Positions 1 through 8,311 of a stretch of 64,000 nt of DNA are shown one piece after another. The DNA lies in NCBI RefSeq assembly GCF_050433565.1, contig NZ_JBNPWZ010000002.1, positions 372,001 through 436,000 on the forward strand. Direction: 5' to 3'. Each line of letters starts with the position of its first letter. Position 1 is the stretch's first letter. The position numbers and the translations under genes are program-made. The notes beneath the pieces were generated by a model, which saw nothing but the letters and a program-made list of their open reading frames with translations, was not told where the DNA came from and did no database searches. The DNA comes from Ornithinibacillus bavariensis (GTDB taxonomy: Bacteria; Bacillota; Bacilli; Bacillales; Amphibacillaceae).

Positions 1-2
1 CC

Positions 3-515
3 ACAAATGAGGTTGGCATTATAGCTGCATATCAATGGCAACCAGAAATTGAAGGCTTCTATGAAGGAGTAAAATATCAGAATCCAAATACAAATGTCAA
101 TATGGAATTTATCTATGACTGGAACGATAAAGAAGTTGCTATCAATGCCTACCAAAAGATGAAGGCTAAAGGTGTTGATGTTTTTTATCCAGCAGGTGAT
201 GCCTTCAATGAGGATATCATTAAGCAAGCTAGTATAGATAATTTATATGCAATTGGCTTTGTAACGGATCAATTCAAGGTTGAACCTAATACTGTTTTAA
301 CTAGTACTGTTCAGCATGTGGACCAGCTTTATTTACTTGCAGCGGATATGTTTAACAAAGGAAAATTACAAGGACAGATTATGTCTTTTGATTTTAAAGA
401 TGATTATATTACTTTAGGGGAGTATAGTCCAAATGTACCAAAGTACTTTCAAACCAAATTGAATGAATCCATTGAACATTATCAAGAGACAGGCTTGCTA
501 CCTAATCAATATTAA
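3..515 (+). CDS. med: Med, BMP-family lipoprotein-like protein (3' part only)
   Basis: The reading frame is open from base 3, so the gene begins before the window; an internal Met at 102 is not the start. The visible 170 residues look like the C-terminal lobe of a basic membrane protein (BMP)/PnrA-type substrate-binding fold. In B. subtilis, Med (positive regulator of comK, BMP family) lies just upstream of comZ and fabHA. Here fabH follows after 117 bp and no comZ-like ORF is visible between them. The assignment rests mainly on fold resemblance and on position before fabH-fabF. Confidence 0.75.
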   Translation, partial: TNEVGIIAAYQWQPEIEGFYEGVKYQNPNTNVNMEFIYDWNDKEVAINAYQKMKAKGVDVFYPAGDAFNEDIIKQASIDNLYAIGFVTDQFKVEPNTVLTSTVQHVDQLYLLAADMFNKGKLQGQIMSFDFKDDYITLGEYSPNVPKYFQTKLNESIEHYQETGLLPNQY

Positions 516-572
516 AATGAATGGTGTTTGGAAATAGTCATGGGGAATTAACAGCTTGCAAGTCTTTCTTTT

Positions 573-601
573 TTGCATTAAAATTAGTACCAAGTCATAA
601 T
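573..601 (+). promoter_or_regulatory. fabH-fabF promoter with FapR-type operator
   Basis: TTGCAT (573-578) and CATAAT (596-601) are separated by exactly 17 bp, a good SigA promoter. Overlapping the spacer and -10 is ATTAGTACCAAGTCATAAT (583-601), which resembles the TTAGTACC-type operator of FapR, the malonyl-CoA-responsive repressor of fatty-acid genes in Bacilli. The placement would block RNA polymerase. The operator is inferred by consensus; fapR is not in this window. Confidence 0.7.
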
Positions 602-632
602 ATTTGATAACAAAATAAGGGGATGTAGGTAC

Positions 633-1571
633 ATGGGTGTAGGAGTACTAGGTGTAGGACATTATGTTCCGTCAAAGGTCTTAACTAATACGGACTTAGA
701 AAATATAGTAGATACTAGTGATGAGTGGATTCGAACAAGAACTGGAATTGAGGAAAGAAGAATTGCTGAAGATGATATGAATACTTCTGATATGGCACTT
801 CATGCTTCCTTAAGTGCGTTAGAAAACGCTGGAGTAAAGCCTGAAGAATTAGATTTAATATTAGTCGCAACTGTTACTCCAGATACTCCGTTTCCTTCTG
901 TTTCGTGCATTTTACAGGAAAAGCTAGGGGCTTGGAATGCTGCTGCAATGGACGTTAGTGCCGCCTGTGCAGGATTTATGTATGGAATGATAACAGCAAA
1001 GCAATTTATTGAAACAAAGGTATATAAACATATTTTAGTAGTTGGTGCTGAAAAACTTTCAAAGATAACGGATTGGTCAGATCGTAATACTTGTGTGCTG
1101 TTTGGTGATGGGGCAGGTGCTGCTGTCATGGGAGAGGTTTCAGAAGGTAAAGGGATTTTATCTTTTGAACTTGGTGCAAACGGAGCCGGTGCCGAGCATT
1201 TATACCAAAAGAATAAAGGCTATATTTACATGAATGGTCGAGAGGTCTTTAAATTTGCTGTAAGACAAATGCCGGAATCATCGTTAAATGTCATTGAGAA
1301 GGCAGGTCTTAAAAAGGAAGATGTGGATTATTTAATTCCGCATCAAGCAAATATTAGAATTATGGAAGCAGCAAGAGAAAAACTAGGTATTCCAGAAGAA
1401 AAAATGGCGAAAACCATTAAAAAATATGGTAATAATTCATCTGCCTCTATACCTATGGCTTTATCAGAAAGTGCTAAAGATGGTAAAATTAAGGATAATG
1501 ATTTAGTTGTATTAGTTGGTTTTGGAGCAGGACTAACCTGGGGAGCAGTAGCATTACGCTGGGGCCGCTAA
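633..1571 (+). CDS. fabH: 3-oxoacyl-ACP synthase III (FabH)
   Basis: Condenses acyl-CoA with malonyl-ACP to start fatty-acid synthesis; in Bacilli it prefers branched primers. The 312-residue length is normal. The catalytic triad is visible: Cys112 in SAACAGF, His237 in PHQAN and Asn267 in YGNNSS. The ATG start follows AAGGGG. It is 64 bp upstream of fabF with no terminator between, so the two are probably one operon, as in B. subtilis fabHA-fabF, under the FapR-type promoter at 573-601. Confidence 0.97.
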   Translation: MGVGVLGVGHYVPSKVLTNTDLENIVDTSDEWIRTRTGIEERRIAEDDMNTSDMALHASLSALENAGVKPEELDLILVATVTPDTPFPSVSCILQEKLGAWNAAAMDVSAACAGFMYGMITAKQFIETKVYKHILVVGAEKLSKITDWSDRNTCVLFGDGAGAAVMGEVSEGKGILSFELGANGAGAEHLYQKNKGYIYMNGREVFKFAVRQMPESSLNVIEKAGLKKEDVDYLIPHQANIRIMEAAREKLGIPEEKMAKTIKKYGNNSSASIPMALSESAKDGKIKDNDLVVLVGFGAGLTWGAVALRWGR

Positions 1572-1635
1572 GTTATGGCACGAGAACATGCTATTCCCAA
1601 TATTTGAAAAAACTTTTTAGGAGGAGTACTTAATC

Positions 1636-2871
1636 ATGTCAGAAAGAAGAGTAGTTGTGACAGGGCTTGGAGCACTTACCCCAGTTGGTAATGATGTTAA
1701 TACTATGTGGGATAACCTCCTTGCTGGTAAGTCTGGAATTGACTTTGTTACTCAAGTGAACAAAGACGATTTTCCAGCAAAAGTTGCAGCAGAGGTTAAA
1801 GATTTTGACCCAACTTTATATGTAGACAAAAAAGATGCACGTAAAATGGATCTCTTTACACAATATGCTGTTGCTGCATCTAAAATGGCATTAAAAGATG
1901 CTAACCTTGAAATTACAGAAGATATAGCTCATCGAGTTGGAGTATGGATTGGTTCTGGTATCGGAGGAATGAAAACGTATGAAGAACAGTTCCATAAATT
2001 TTTGGAAAAAGGACCAAACCGAGTAAGCCCATTCTTTGTTCCCATGATGATCCCTGATATGGCTGCAGGACAAGTTTCTATTCAAACTGGAGCAAAAGGT
2101 ATTAACTCTTGTACGGTAACAGCATGTGCATCAGGAGCGAACTCCATAGGTGATGCTTTTAAAGCAGTACAACGAGGTGATGTTGATTATATTATTGCAG
2201 GAGGTACAGAAGCTCCAATTACAAATATGGCGTTTGCTGGGTTCTCTTCAGCTAAAGCACTATCCTTCAATCAGGATCCGAAAACGGCAAGTCGCCCATT
2301 TGATAAAAACCGTGATGGTTTTGTAATGGGAGAAGGAGCAGGAATACTTATTTTAGAGTCATTGGAAACTGCTTTAGAACGTGGAGCCCATATTTATGCA
2401 GAAATTGTTGGCTATGGTGCAACTGGAGATGCGTACCATATAACAGCTCCTGCTGAACATGGAGAAGGTGCAGCGCGTGCAATGCAGCATGCCTTACGTG
2501 ACGCTGGTCTAAAGCCAGAGGATGTTGACTATATTAATGCCCACGGTACAAGCACGGATTTGAATGATAAATTTGAAACCGAAGCGATTAAAACTATCTT
2601 CGGTGATCATGCATACAAGCTGGCAGTTTCGTCAACGAAGTCTATGACCGGTCATTTATTAGGTGCAGCTGGCGGTGTTGAGGCTGTCATTGCCGTGAAA
2701 GCAATAGAAGATGGTATCATACCACCAACCGTTAATTATGAAACACCAGACCCGGACTGTGATCTGGATTATGTTCCAAATAAAGCTAGAAACCAAGATG
2801 TTAATGTTGTTGTAAGTAATTCACTTGGCTTTGGTGGACATAACGTAGCTCTCATATTTAAAAAATATTAA
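1636..2871 (+). CDS. fabF: 3-oxoacyl-ACP synthase II (FabF)
   Basis: Elongating beta-ketoacyl-ACP synthase of type II fatty-acid synthesis, cytosolic. At 411 residues it has the usual length. The thiolase-fold catalytic residues are Cys164 (TACASG), His303 (NAHGTST) and His340 (MTGHLLG). The start has a strong AGGAGG site. The gene is the last of the fabHF operon, and a rho-independent terminator follows at once. Confidence 0.97.
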   Translation: MSERRVVVTGLGALTPVGNDVNTMWDNLLAGKSGIDFVTQVNKDDFPAKVAAEVKDFDPTLYVDKKDARKMDLFTQYAVAASKMALKDANLEITEDIAHRVGVWIGSGIGGMKTYEEQFHKFLEKGPNRVSPFFVPMMIPDMAAGQVSIQTGAKGINSCTVTACASGANSIGDAFKAVQRGDVDYIIAGGTEAPITNMAFAGFSSAKALSFNQDPKTASRPFDKNRDGFVMGEGAGILILESLETALERGAHIYAEIVGYGATGDAYHITAPAEHGEGAARAMQHALRDAGLKPEDVDYINAHGTSTDLNDKFETEAIKTIFGDHAYKLAVSSTKSMTGHLLGAAGGVEAVIAVKAIEDGIIPPTVNYETPDPDCDLDYVPNKARNQDVNVVVSNSLGFGGHNVALIFKKY

Positions 2872-2886
2872 TCGAAATTTATTGTT

Positions 2887-2934
2887 AAAATAACTGACTT
2901 AAAGGGTGCATCCTTAAAGTCAGTTATTTTTTTG
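2887..2934 (+). terminator. Terminator of fabHF
   Basis: A 14-bp arm (AAAATAACTGACTT) pairs with AAGTCAGTTATTTT 16 bases later and is followed by a T-run. The rest of the gap up to 3137 shows no gene. Confidence 0.85.
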
Positions 2935-3152
2935 TTTATATCCGATTTCACAAGCATGAGTGCAATGTTAATCCTATAAACTATAAAGAAGCACGTGCCC
3001 AAAATATGCTCCCAATGCAAGAGCATGTACATAATTTTCCTTATATGCAAGATGGACTGACGCATTGAAAATATCCTTCTGATTTTCATTATTCCTAACT
3101 TCCTTGCATATAATTTAATAAAAACGTAGGACAAGCCATGGGTGGTTATTAT

Positions 3153-3356
3153 ATGGGACATGTTGTTTTCTTTTTAATAGGCTTTGGGCTAGCTGTTACT
3201 GGTGGAGTAACGTTAATTGCATATATGAACTTTTTACCAGCAGGAGTATCGTGGTTAGAGTATTTTTTATTTGTCGGGGGAAGGATAGAATGCTATTTCT
3301 TGCCAATTGGTCTTTTCATAATGACAGTAGCCATATATTCATTTCCGAATAAATGA
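3153..3356 (+). CDS. Small two-TM membrane protein, unknown function
   Basis: A 67-residue protein starting at Met 3153 (MGHVVFF); an in-frame ATG at 3138 would add five residues and has a weak AGGA. Two hydrophobic spans (about residues 4-28 and 45-62) flank a short loop with aromatic residues. I do not recognise the family. It sits alone between the fabHF terminator and yjbA, on the same strand. Hydrophobic composition and position support a real gene, but no function can be assigned. Confidence 0.55.
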   Translation: MGHVVFFLIGFGLAVTGGVTLIAYMNFLPAGVSWLEYFLFVGGRIECYFLPIGLFIMTVAIYSFPNK

Positions 3357-3498
3357 TGACCTGATAATTTGCACTCTCTCGAATAAATTTTTAAATGATG
3401 GTCATAATGTATTCTAAAGTGTATGTTCAAAAATACTGGTATAGTTGGTAATTTTGAACAGCCTCAGGAAAGGATTCATTCAGAGTGAGGGGTGTTGT

Positions 3499-4272
3499 AT
3501 GTTATACTTACATGATGTTTGGGTGAACTGGTTTGAAGGAGAAGAAAACGGGTATAATGTATGTTATTTTCATGAATGGCGAAAAGATGATGGAATAGAA
3601 CTACTTGACCAAGTCCCTTTGTTATACATAACAGAATCCCTATATCAGTACATTGAAAATGATATGCATGATTTACCACAAGGTTTACTGGATGCTATTT
3701 ATAAGCGTGCATATACAAGAAAGGGGCAGGATCGTTCTGTTGTTGACTATGCCTGCATAGTAACGGATGGAAATGATATATTGGTATTTGATACTATTGG
3801 CTATCGTATTCCAATCCGTAAGAGTCGCTTAATCCCAAGGCAAGAACAGCTTGTTTATGAAATGATTGAAAAATCTAAACCACAGAGCTTTGGATTTGAT
3901 GGTACGAATTATGAAAAGGAGTATCATATGTTATCCATGTCTCCTGACTTAGTATTTGGTTTAACGAGAAGAGAGAGACAGCTGAAGCAATTATTAATGA
4001 TGGGTTTAGATCAGTTACGTACATCTAATAATTTAGAAGAATTACGATACTGGTTAACCGAGTGGAATCCAAAAAAATATCCTTTTATTCGCTTTATGGA
4101 TGAAGATGAGGTATGGCAAGCCTTGTACGATGGAGTAAAACTTGGATGGAGCATAGCCCATGAGGAACTTTGTGAAAAATTAATAAAAGGGCAACCATTT
4201 CTTGAAAAAATGTGGGAACTTGAAAATCAATACGCCGAGGGTATATCGAAGCAAAAGTCAAAAAATCAGTGA
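3499..4272 (+). CDS. yjbA: YjbA-family (UPF0736) protein
   Basis: A 257-residue soluble, acidic protein beginning MLYLHDVWVNWFEGEE, a hallmark of the conserved YjbA family of Bacillaceae (function unknown). The start at 3499 is chosen because GAGGGG lies at proper spacing; an in-frame ATG at 3445 lacks a ribosome site. Its place upstream of and convergent with trpS matches the B. subtilis neighbourhood, although the appDFABC transporter genes found there are absent here. A terminator overlaps the stop codon. Confidence 0.85.
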   Translation: MLYLHDVWVNWFEGEENGYNVCYFHEWRKDDGIELLDQVPLLYITESLYQYIENDMHDLPQGLLDAIYKRAYTRKGQDRSVVDYACIVTDGNDILVFDTIGYRIPIRKSRLIPRQEQLVYEMIEKSKPQSFGFDGTNYEKEYHMLSMSPDLVFGLTRRERQLKQLLMMGLDQLRTSNNLEELRYWLTEWNPKKYPFIRFMDEDEVWQALYDGVKLGWSIAHEELCEKLIKGQPFLEKMWELENQYAEGISKQKSKNQ

Positions 4273-4295
4273 GGAAATTTTTCTCGCTGATTTTT
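4261..4295 (+). terminator. Terminator overlapping the yjbA stop codon
   Basis: AAAAATCAGTGAG pairs with CTCGCTGATTTTT after a 9-base loop; the T-rich 3' arm supports termination of yjbA. Confidence 0.8.
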
Positions 4296-4432
4296 ATGCT
4301 TTATAGCTCGAAGTTAATATGGCAATCGACAAATTAGTATTAAGATTAGCTGTGGGATGCACTGAAGATAGAGCTTATTCCTTAGATAAATTATTAGTTA
4401 ACATAGATATACAAAGAAAAATGCCTAGAGGC

Positions 4433-4498
4433 AATGATATGCTCCTTTCAATGTAGACAGATTAAGAAATCTATTTTCCTTAGAGGAAGCATATCATT
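4433..4498. repeat. Long imperfect inverted repeat downstream of trpS
   Basis: AATGATATGCTCCT (4433-4446) pairs with AGGAAGCATATCATT (4484-4498) with one bulged A. The 37-base loop holds a small AGATT/ATCT hairpin, and a short TGCC/GGCA palindrome abuts it upstream. It lies in the otherwise empty gap 4296-4530 between convergent yjbA and trpS. It may be the trpS terminator or the remnant of a small palindromic repeat. Confidence 0.5.
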
Positions 4499-4530
4499 AT
4501 ACTCCAAGCTTTTAGGTATTTTCTTTATGA

Positions 4531-5520
4531 TTATTTTCTAACTCGTCCTAATCCCATTGCCTTCTTTGCTTTTTGAATTGTTTTATTCGCAACAAGTGAG
4601 GCTTTTTCTGCACCTTGATCTAGGATATCGTCCAACAAATCAGATTCTAGAATTTCATAATAGCGCTTTTGGATTGGTTCTAGTACGGAGATGACAGCGT
4701 CTACTACCCCTTGTTTGAAATCCCCATATCCTTTTCCTGCATATTTGGCTTCTAATTCTGCAATAGTTTCACCAGAGAATGCAGAATGTATATCTAATAA
4801 ATTGGATACGCCAGGTTTGTTTTCTTTATCGTATTTAACGACTCCCTCAGAGTCAGTAACAGAACTTTTGATTTTCTTCTCAATTTGCTTTGGCTCATCT
4901 AACATAAATATGGAGGCTTTAAGATTTTCGTCTGATTTACTCATTTTTTTCGTTGGCTCTTGTAATGACATGATGCGTGCACCGACTTTTGGGATGCTAA
5001 TTTCTGGGATATTAAACACTTCTAGGAAGCGATTGTTAAAGCGTTGGGCTAAGTCACGAGTTAGCTCTAAATGCTGCTTTTGGTCATCGCCAACAGGCAC
5101 TAAATCCGCATTATAAAGAAGAATATCGGCTGCCATTAACGATGGATAGGTAAATAGAGCAGCAGAAACCGCATCTTTTCCTTCTGATTTATCTTTGAAT
5201 TGTGTCATGCGTTCTAGTTCACCCATGTAGTTAATGGATTGCATCATCCAACCTAGCTGAGTATGAGCAGGGACTTCAGATTGGATAAATAGTGTCGCTT
5301 TTTTTGGATCGATTCCAGAAGCTAGATAGATCGCTGCTAATGATCGGATATTCTGGCGAAGCTTTAAACGATCCTGTGGTACGGTAATTGCATGTTCATC
5401 AACAATACAGAAATAACAGTTGTGGGTTTCCTGAAGCTCCACAAACTGGCGAATAGCACCAACATAATTTCCAATGGTTAATGAACCACTTGGTTGGATT
5501 CCTGAAAAAATAGTTTTCAT
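4531..5520 (-). CDS. trpS: Tryptophanyl-tRNA synthetase
   Basis: Class I aminoacyl-tRNA synthetase that charges tRNA-Trp. The protein has 329 residues. The HIGH-like signature is TIGN (residues 15-18) and the KMSKS loop is at 192-196. The whole sequence follows B. subtilis TrpS closely. The chosen ATG (5520) has AAGGAG upstream; a GTG three codons earlier (5529) would sit too close to that site. Expression is controlled by the T-box leader just upstream. Confidence 0.97.
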   Translation of the reverse strand: MKTIFSGIQPSGSLTIGNYVGAIRQFVELQETHNCYFCIVDEHAITVPQDRLKLRQNIRSLAAIYLASGIDPKKATLFIQSEVPAHTQLGWMMQSINYMGELERMTQFKDKSEGKDAVSAALFTYPSLMAADILLYNADLVPVGDDQKQHLELTRDLAQRFNNRFLEVFNIPEISIPKVGARIMSLQEPTKKMSKSDENLKASIFMLDEPKQIEKKIKSSVTDSEGVVKYDKENKPGVSNLLDIHSAFSGETIAELEAKYAGKGYGDFKQGVVDAVISVLEPIQKRYYEILESDLLDDILDQGAEKASLVANKTIQKAKKAMGLGRVRK

Positions 5521-5551
5521 GATATTCACTCACTCCTTATTTTTTTGCATT

Positions 5552-5767
5552 AAAAAAAGCCCATTCATTCCCTAAAGAAGGGACGAATGAACCGCGTTGC
5601 CACCCTAATTATCTTAAAAAATATTAAGATCACTTTATTTAATAATCGCTCCAAAGTCCAATTCCTGTTTACCTTGATGCTTGTTTCCACCAACCACAAG
5701 CTCTCTTAAAATCAGCGGGTAAATAGTACTACGCCTTTTTCATTGCTATATATATTAAGTTTTTTAT
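5552..5767 (-). promoter_or_regulatory. T-box riboswitch leader of trpS
   Basis: On the minus strand the T-box antiterminator sequence AGGGTGGCAACGCGG is exact (5592-5606) and is followed by a GC-rich hairpin with a T7 run (5552-5591), the regulatory terminator. Upstream, the stem I region contains GGTGG and AGTA elements, and a UGG triplet in the context AATTGGAC that fits a Trp specifier. Uncharged tRNA-Trp is expected to bind and allow read-through into trpS. The exact specifier position is inferred by eye. Confidence 0.93.
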
Positions 5768-5796
5768 ATTATATATAGTCTTATTCGGAAATGCAA
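5768..5796 (-). promoter_or_regulatory. SigA promoter of the trpS T-box transcript
   Basis: Read on the minus strand: TTGCAT, 17 bp, TATAAT. The -10 is a perfect consensus and lies just upstream of the T-box leader. Confidence 0.85.
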
Positions 5797-5854
5797 GAGA
5801 AAATATCTAATGAGCAGCCATTTTATGGTATTCTAAAAAAATGAGTGTCAGGGG

Positions 5855-6670
5855 GTGGCGCGTATAATATTTCAAACAAAAGCATGGATAAGAGAAAAGA
5901 GCAATGTTGGTTTTATTAACGGTACAATTATGTTTTCTAGTGTAAAGCTAAATGTATACAGTTTTAATATAGATGGTGTCCTAATTGATACTGGGGCACC
6001 AAGACTGTTAAAGGAATTTAAAAAGTTCTTTATAGATGTGGATATTGATCAGGTTGTCATTTCGCATTCTCATGAGGATCATATTGGGGGAGCTGCCTAT
6101 TTGCAAAATGAACATGGTTTACCAATTTATATGAATCGAATGATGATCGAGGAGTGTTCAAGAAAAGCGAATTATCCATTTTACCGAAAAATGTTTTGGG
6201 GTAGCAGAAAGCCATTTGAAGCACAAGAACTTGGTAAAACGTTTACTTCAAGGAATGCAATTTGGGACGTAATAGAAACTCCTGGACATGCAATCGATCA
6301 CCTTTCCTTCCTAAATCGAGAGATAGGACAGCTTTTTTCTGGAGATTTATTTGTTCAGCCTAGAACGAATGTTATTCTACGAGAAGAAAGTATTCCGACT
6401 ATCATGGAATCTATTACTCATGTATTAACCTATGATTTTGGTGAACTATTTTGCTGCCATGCAGGTTATGTGAAAGAAGGTAGACAAGCATTGATTCGTA
6501 AGCTCCAGAATTTAAAAGAATTAGAAGCATCTATTTTAGAACTACACAAACAGGGCTATCATGAGAAAGAGATTCAAAGGAAGCTCTTTAAGAAGAAATA
6601 TCCAATAACTTTCTTTTCATTTGGAGAGTGGGATTCAATTCATATTATCCGATCGATTATAAAATCTTAG
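5855..6670 (+). CDS. MBL-fold metallo-hydrolase
   Basis: A metallo-beta-lactamase fold protein of 271 residues with the metal motif HSHEDH (residues 71-76), further ligands in TPGHAID and SGDLF, and a later CCHAGY. It is probably a cytosolic hydrolase of unknown substrate. The C-terminal third is basic and helical. The start is uncertain: GTG at 5855 is the first in-frame start but the G-rich stretch ahead of it is very close. It is divergent from trpS and has no operon partner. Confidence 0.85.
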   Translation: MARIIFQTKAWIREKSNVGFINGTIMFSSVKLNVYSFNIDGVLIDTGAPRLLKEFKKFFIDVDIDQVVISHSHEDHIGGAAYLQNEHGLPIYMNRMMIEECSRKANYPFYRKMFWGSRKPFEAQELGKTFTSRNAIWDVIETPGHAIDHLSFLNREIGQLFSGDLFVQPRTNVILREESIPTIMESITHVLTYDFGELFCCHAGYVKEGRQALIRKLQNLKELEASILELHKQGYHEKEIQRKLFKKKYPITFFSFGEWDSIHIIRSIIKS

Positions 6671-6772
6671 AATCTTGTTGCTGAGAAAGAATAGTTACCC
6701 ATAAAGACAAATGAATTGGAGATAATAATAAAGGAAGAGCAGAGTAATAATATTCTGCTCTTCCCCTCGTCA

Positions 6773-6886
6773 TTAATAGCCACCACCGGTATAACTTACA
6801 CCGACGATGATTAGTAGAATGAACAACACGACAATTAAAGCAAATCCAGCTCCAGATCCGTATCCGCCGTATCCGCCACCACTCAT
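6773..6886 (-). CDS. YjcZ-family sporulation microprotein
   Basis: A 37-residue protein. The N-terminus is glycine/tyrosine rich (MSGGGYGGYGSG), followed by one hydrophobic span (FALIVVLFILLIIVGV) and a GGGY tail, the pattern of the YjcZ family of small sporulation proteins. A very strong AGGAGGTG ribosome site precedes the ATG. A close paralogue lies at 58858-58962 on the other strand. Confidence 0.85.
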   Translation of the reverse strand: MSGGGYGGYGSGAGFALIVVLFILLIIVGVSYTGGGY

Positions 6887-6963
6887 CTTCAGCACCTCCT
6901 TTACTAGGGGTAATATATTATACTTAAAATAGAAAAGAAGTTGTGGACACGTATATTAATATA

Positions 6964-7003
6964 ACAACCTATTTTTATGGATAATATATTGTGCATAGGT
7001 TGT
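6964..7003 (+). promoter_or_regulatory. Inverted repeat upstream of the quinone oxidoreductase
   Basis: ACAACCTAT (6964-6972) and its exact reverse complement ATAGGTTGT (6995-7003) are 31 bp apart centre to centre, about three helical turns, with an AT-rich spacer. It lies about 80 bp before the gene at 7080. It could be an operator for a dimeric or looping regulator. The regulator is unknown. Confidence 0.4.
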
Positions 7004-7079
7004 GAGTTAGGATGATACAATACAAAAGCATGAAATATAAAAATAAGATTCTAAGAAATATGTAAAGGAGTAAAGGAAA

Positions 7080-8060
7080 ATGAAAGGAATTATTGTTAGA
7101 AAACCAGGTGGACCAGAACAATTACAAATAGCTGACTTAGTAGTACCAGATATTAAGGAAGGTGAATTACTTGTTAAAGTACATGCAGCTGCTGTAAATC
7201 GTACAGATATTATGACAAGAGAGGGTAGAGCTACATATGCTAATAATCCCATTCTAGGTGTGGAAGTAGCTGGTACAGTTGAAAAAATATCGGGTAGTGG
7301 TCCTTATCAAATTGGTGATCGAGTAATGGGATTAGTTAATGGAGGTGGGTATGCTGAATATGCAGTTATTCCTACCAATCGTGCCATAAGAATTCCGGAT
7401 AGCTATACCTTTAATGAGGCTGCGGCTATACCAGAGGTATTTTTAACTGCCTATCAAACGTTATATTGGATAGGGAATCTTAAACAAAACGAAACAGTAT
7501 TAATCCATGCAGGAGCAAGTGGAGTTGGGACTGCTGCTATCCAGTTGGCAAAGCAAATCTCGAATGCAAAAATTATTGTAACAGCTGGTTCTGTGAAGAA
7601 ACTAGAATTCTGCAAGCAACTAGGTGCAGACTATTTAATTAATTATAAAGAACAAGCATTTGAAGAGGAAGTAATAAAGATTACGGACGGTGAAGGTGTT
7701 GATATCATCTTAGATTTTATCGGTGCAAGTTACTGGGAGAAAAACTTAACGAGTATTAAAAAGGGGGGGAGATGGGTATTAATAGGTGTGTTAGGCGGTA
7801 ATAGGATTGAAGAGCTTAATATAATGGACTTGATGACTAAATATGTCCAGTTATATGGAACGTTATTGACTCCAAGAAGTGATCAATATAAAGAGGACCT
7901 AACAAAAGAATTTGCAGAGGTTGTAATTCCATATTTGGATAGAGGACAAATAAGACCAGTTGTGGATACTGTTTTTGCATTAAAAGAAGTAGCTAAAGCA
8001 CATGAATATATGGAAAAAAATCAAAATGTCGGAAAAATAATCCTACAAATAAGTGATTAA
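7080..8060 (+). CDS. NAD(P)H:quinone oxidoreductase, zinc-independent MDR family
   Basis: Medium-chain dehydrogenase/reductase of 326 residues, related to quinone oxidoreductase/PIG3-type enzymes. The GroES-like N-terminal domain lacks the zinc-binding cysteines, and the Rossmann motif AGASGVG is at residues 144-150. It probably reduces quinones or enones with NADPH in the cytosol. TAAAGGAG precedes the ATG. It is monocistronic: an inverted repeat lies upstream and a strong terminator follows. Confidence 0.9.
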   Translation: MKGIIVRKPGGPEQLQIADLVVPDIKEGELLVKVHAAAVNRTDIMTREGRATYANNPILGVEVAGTVEKISGSGPYQIGDRVMGLVNGGGYAEYAVIPTNRAIRIPDSYTFNEAAAIPEVFLTAYQTLYWIGNLKQNETVLIHAGASGVGTAAIQLAKQISNAKIIVTAGSVKKLEFCKQLGADYLINYKEQAFEEEVIKITDGEGVDIILDFIGASYWEKNLTSIKKGGRWVLIGVLGGNRIEELNIMDLMTKYVQLYGTLLTPRSDQYKEDLTKEFAEVVIPYLDRGQIRPVVDTVFALKEVAKAHEYMEKNQNVGKIILQISD

Positions 8061-8101
8061 CCTCATGAGTAGAGTTGCTCAGGTGAGTAAAAACAATAAT
8101 T

Positions 8102-8148
8102 AAAGAAACTTGTCTCCAAAGGTAATCATTGGAGACGAGTTTCTTTAA
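8102..8148 (+). terminator. Terminator after the oxidoreductase
   Basis: AAAGAAACTTGTCTCCAA pairs with TTGGAGACGAGTTTCTTT (one mismatch) around a 9-base loop. It is symmetrical and may serve both convergent genes. Confidence 0.85.
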
Positions 8149-8311
8149 TTAACATTTGGTGGTTACTTTTTCATTATATTTCTTATCACTATTATGCTTG
8201 TATTTTTCAAAGTTTAGAAAATCATTTGTTGTATAATACGTATATACTATTACCATTTAAAATTGTTGTATCAGCTAATCTCCAAGAAATATCCGAATAA
8301 TAGTACTTTAA

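Noticed and set aside
515..633. comZ between med and fabH
   Set aside because: The 117-bp gap has no ORF of suitable length; it holds only the FapR-type promoter.
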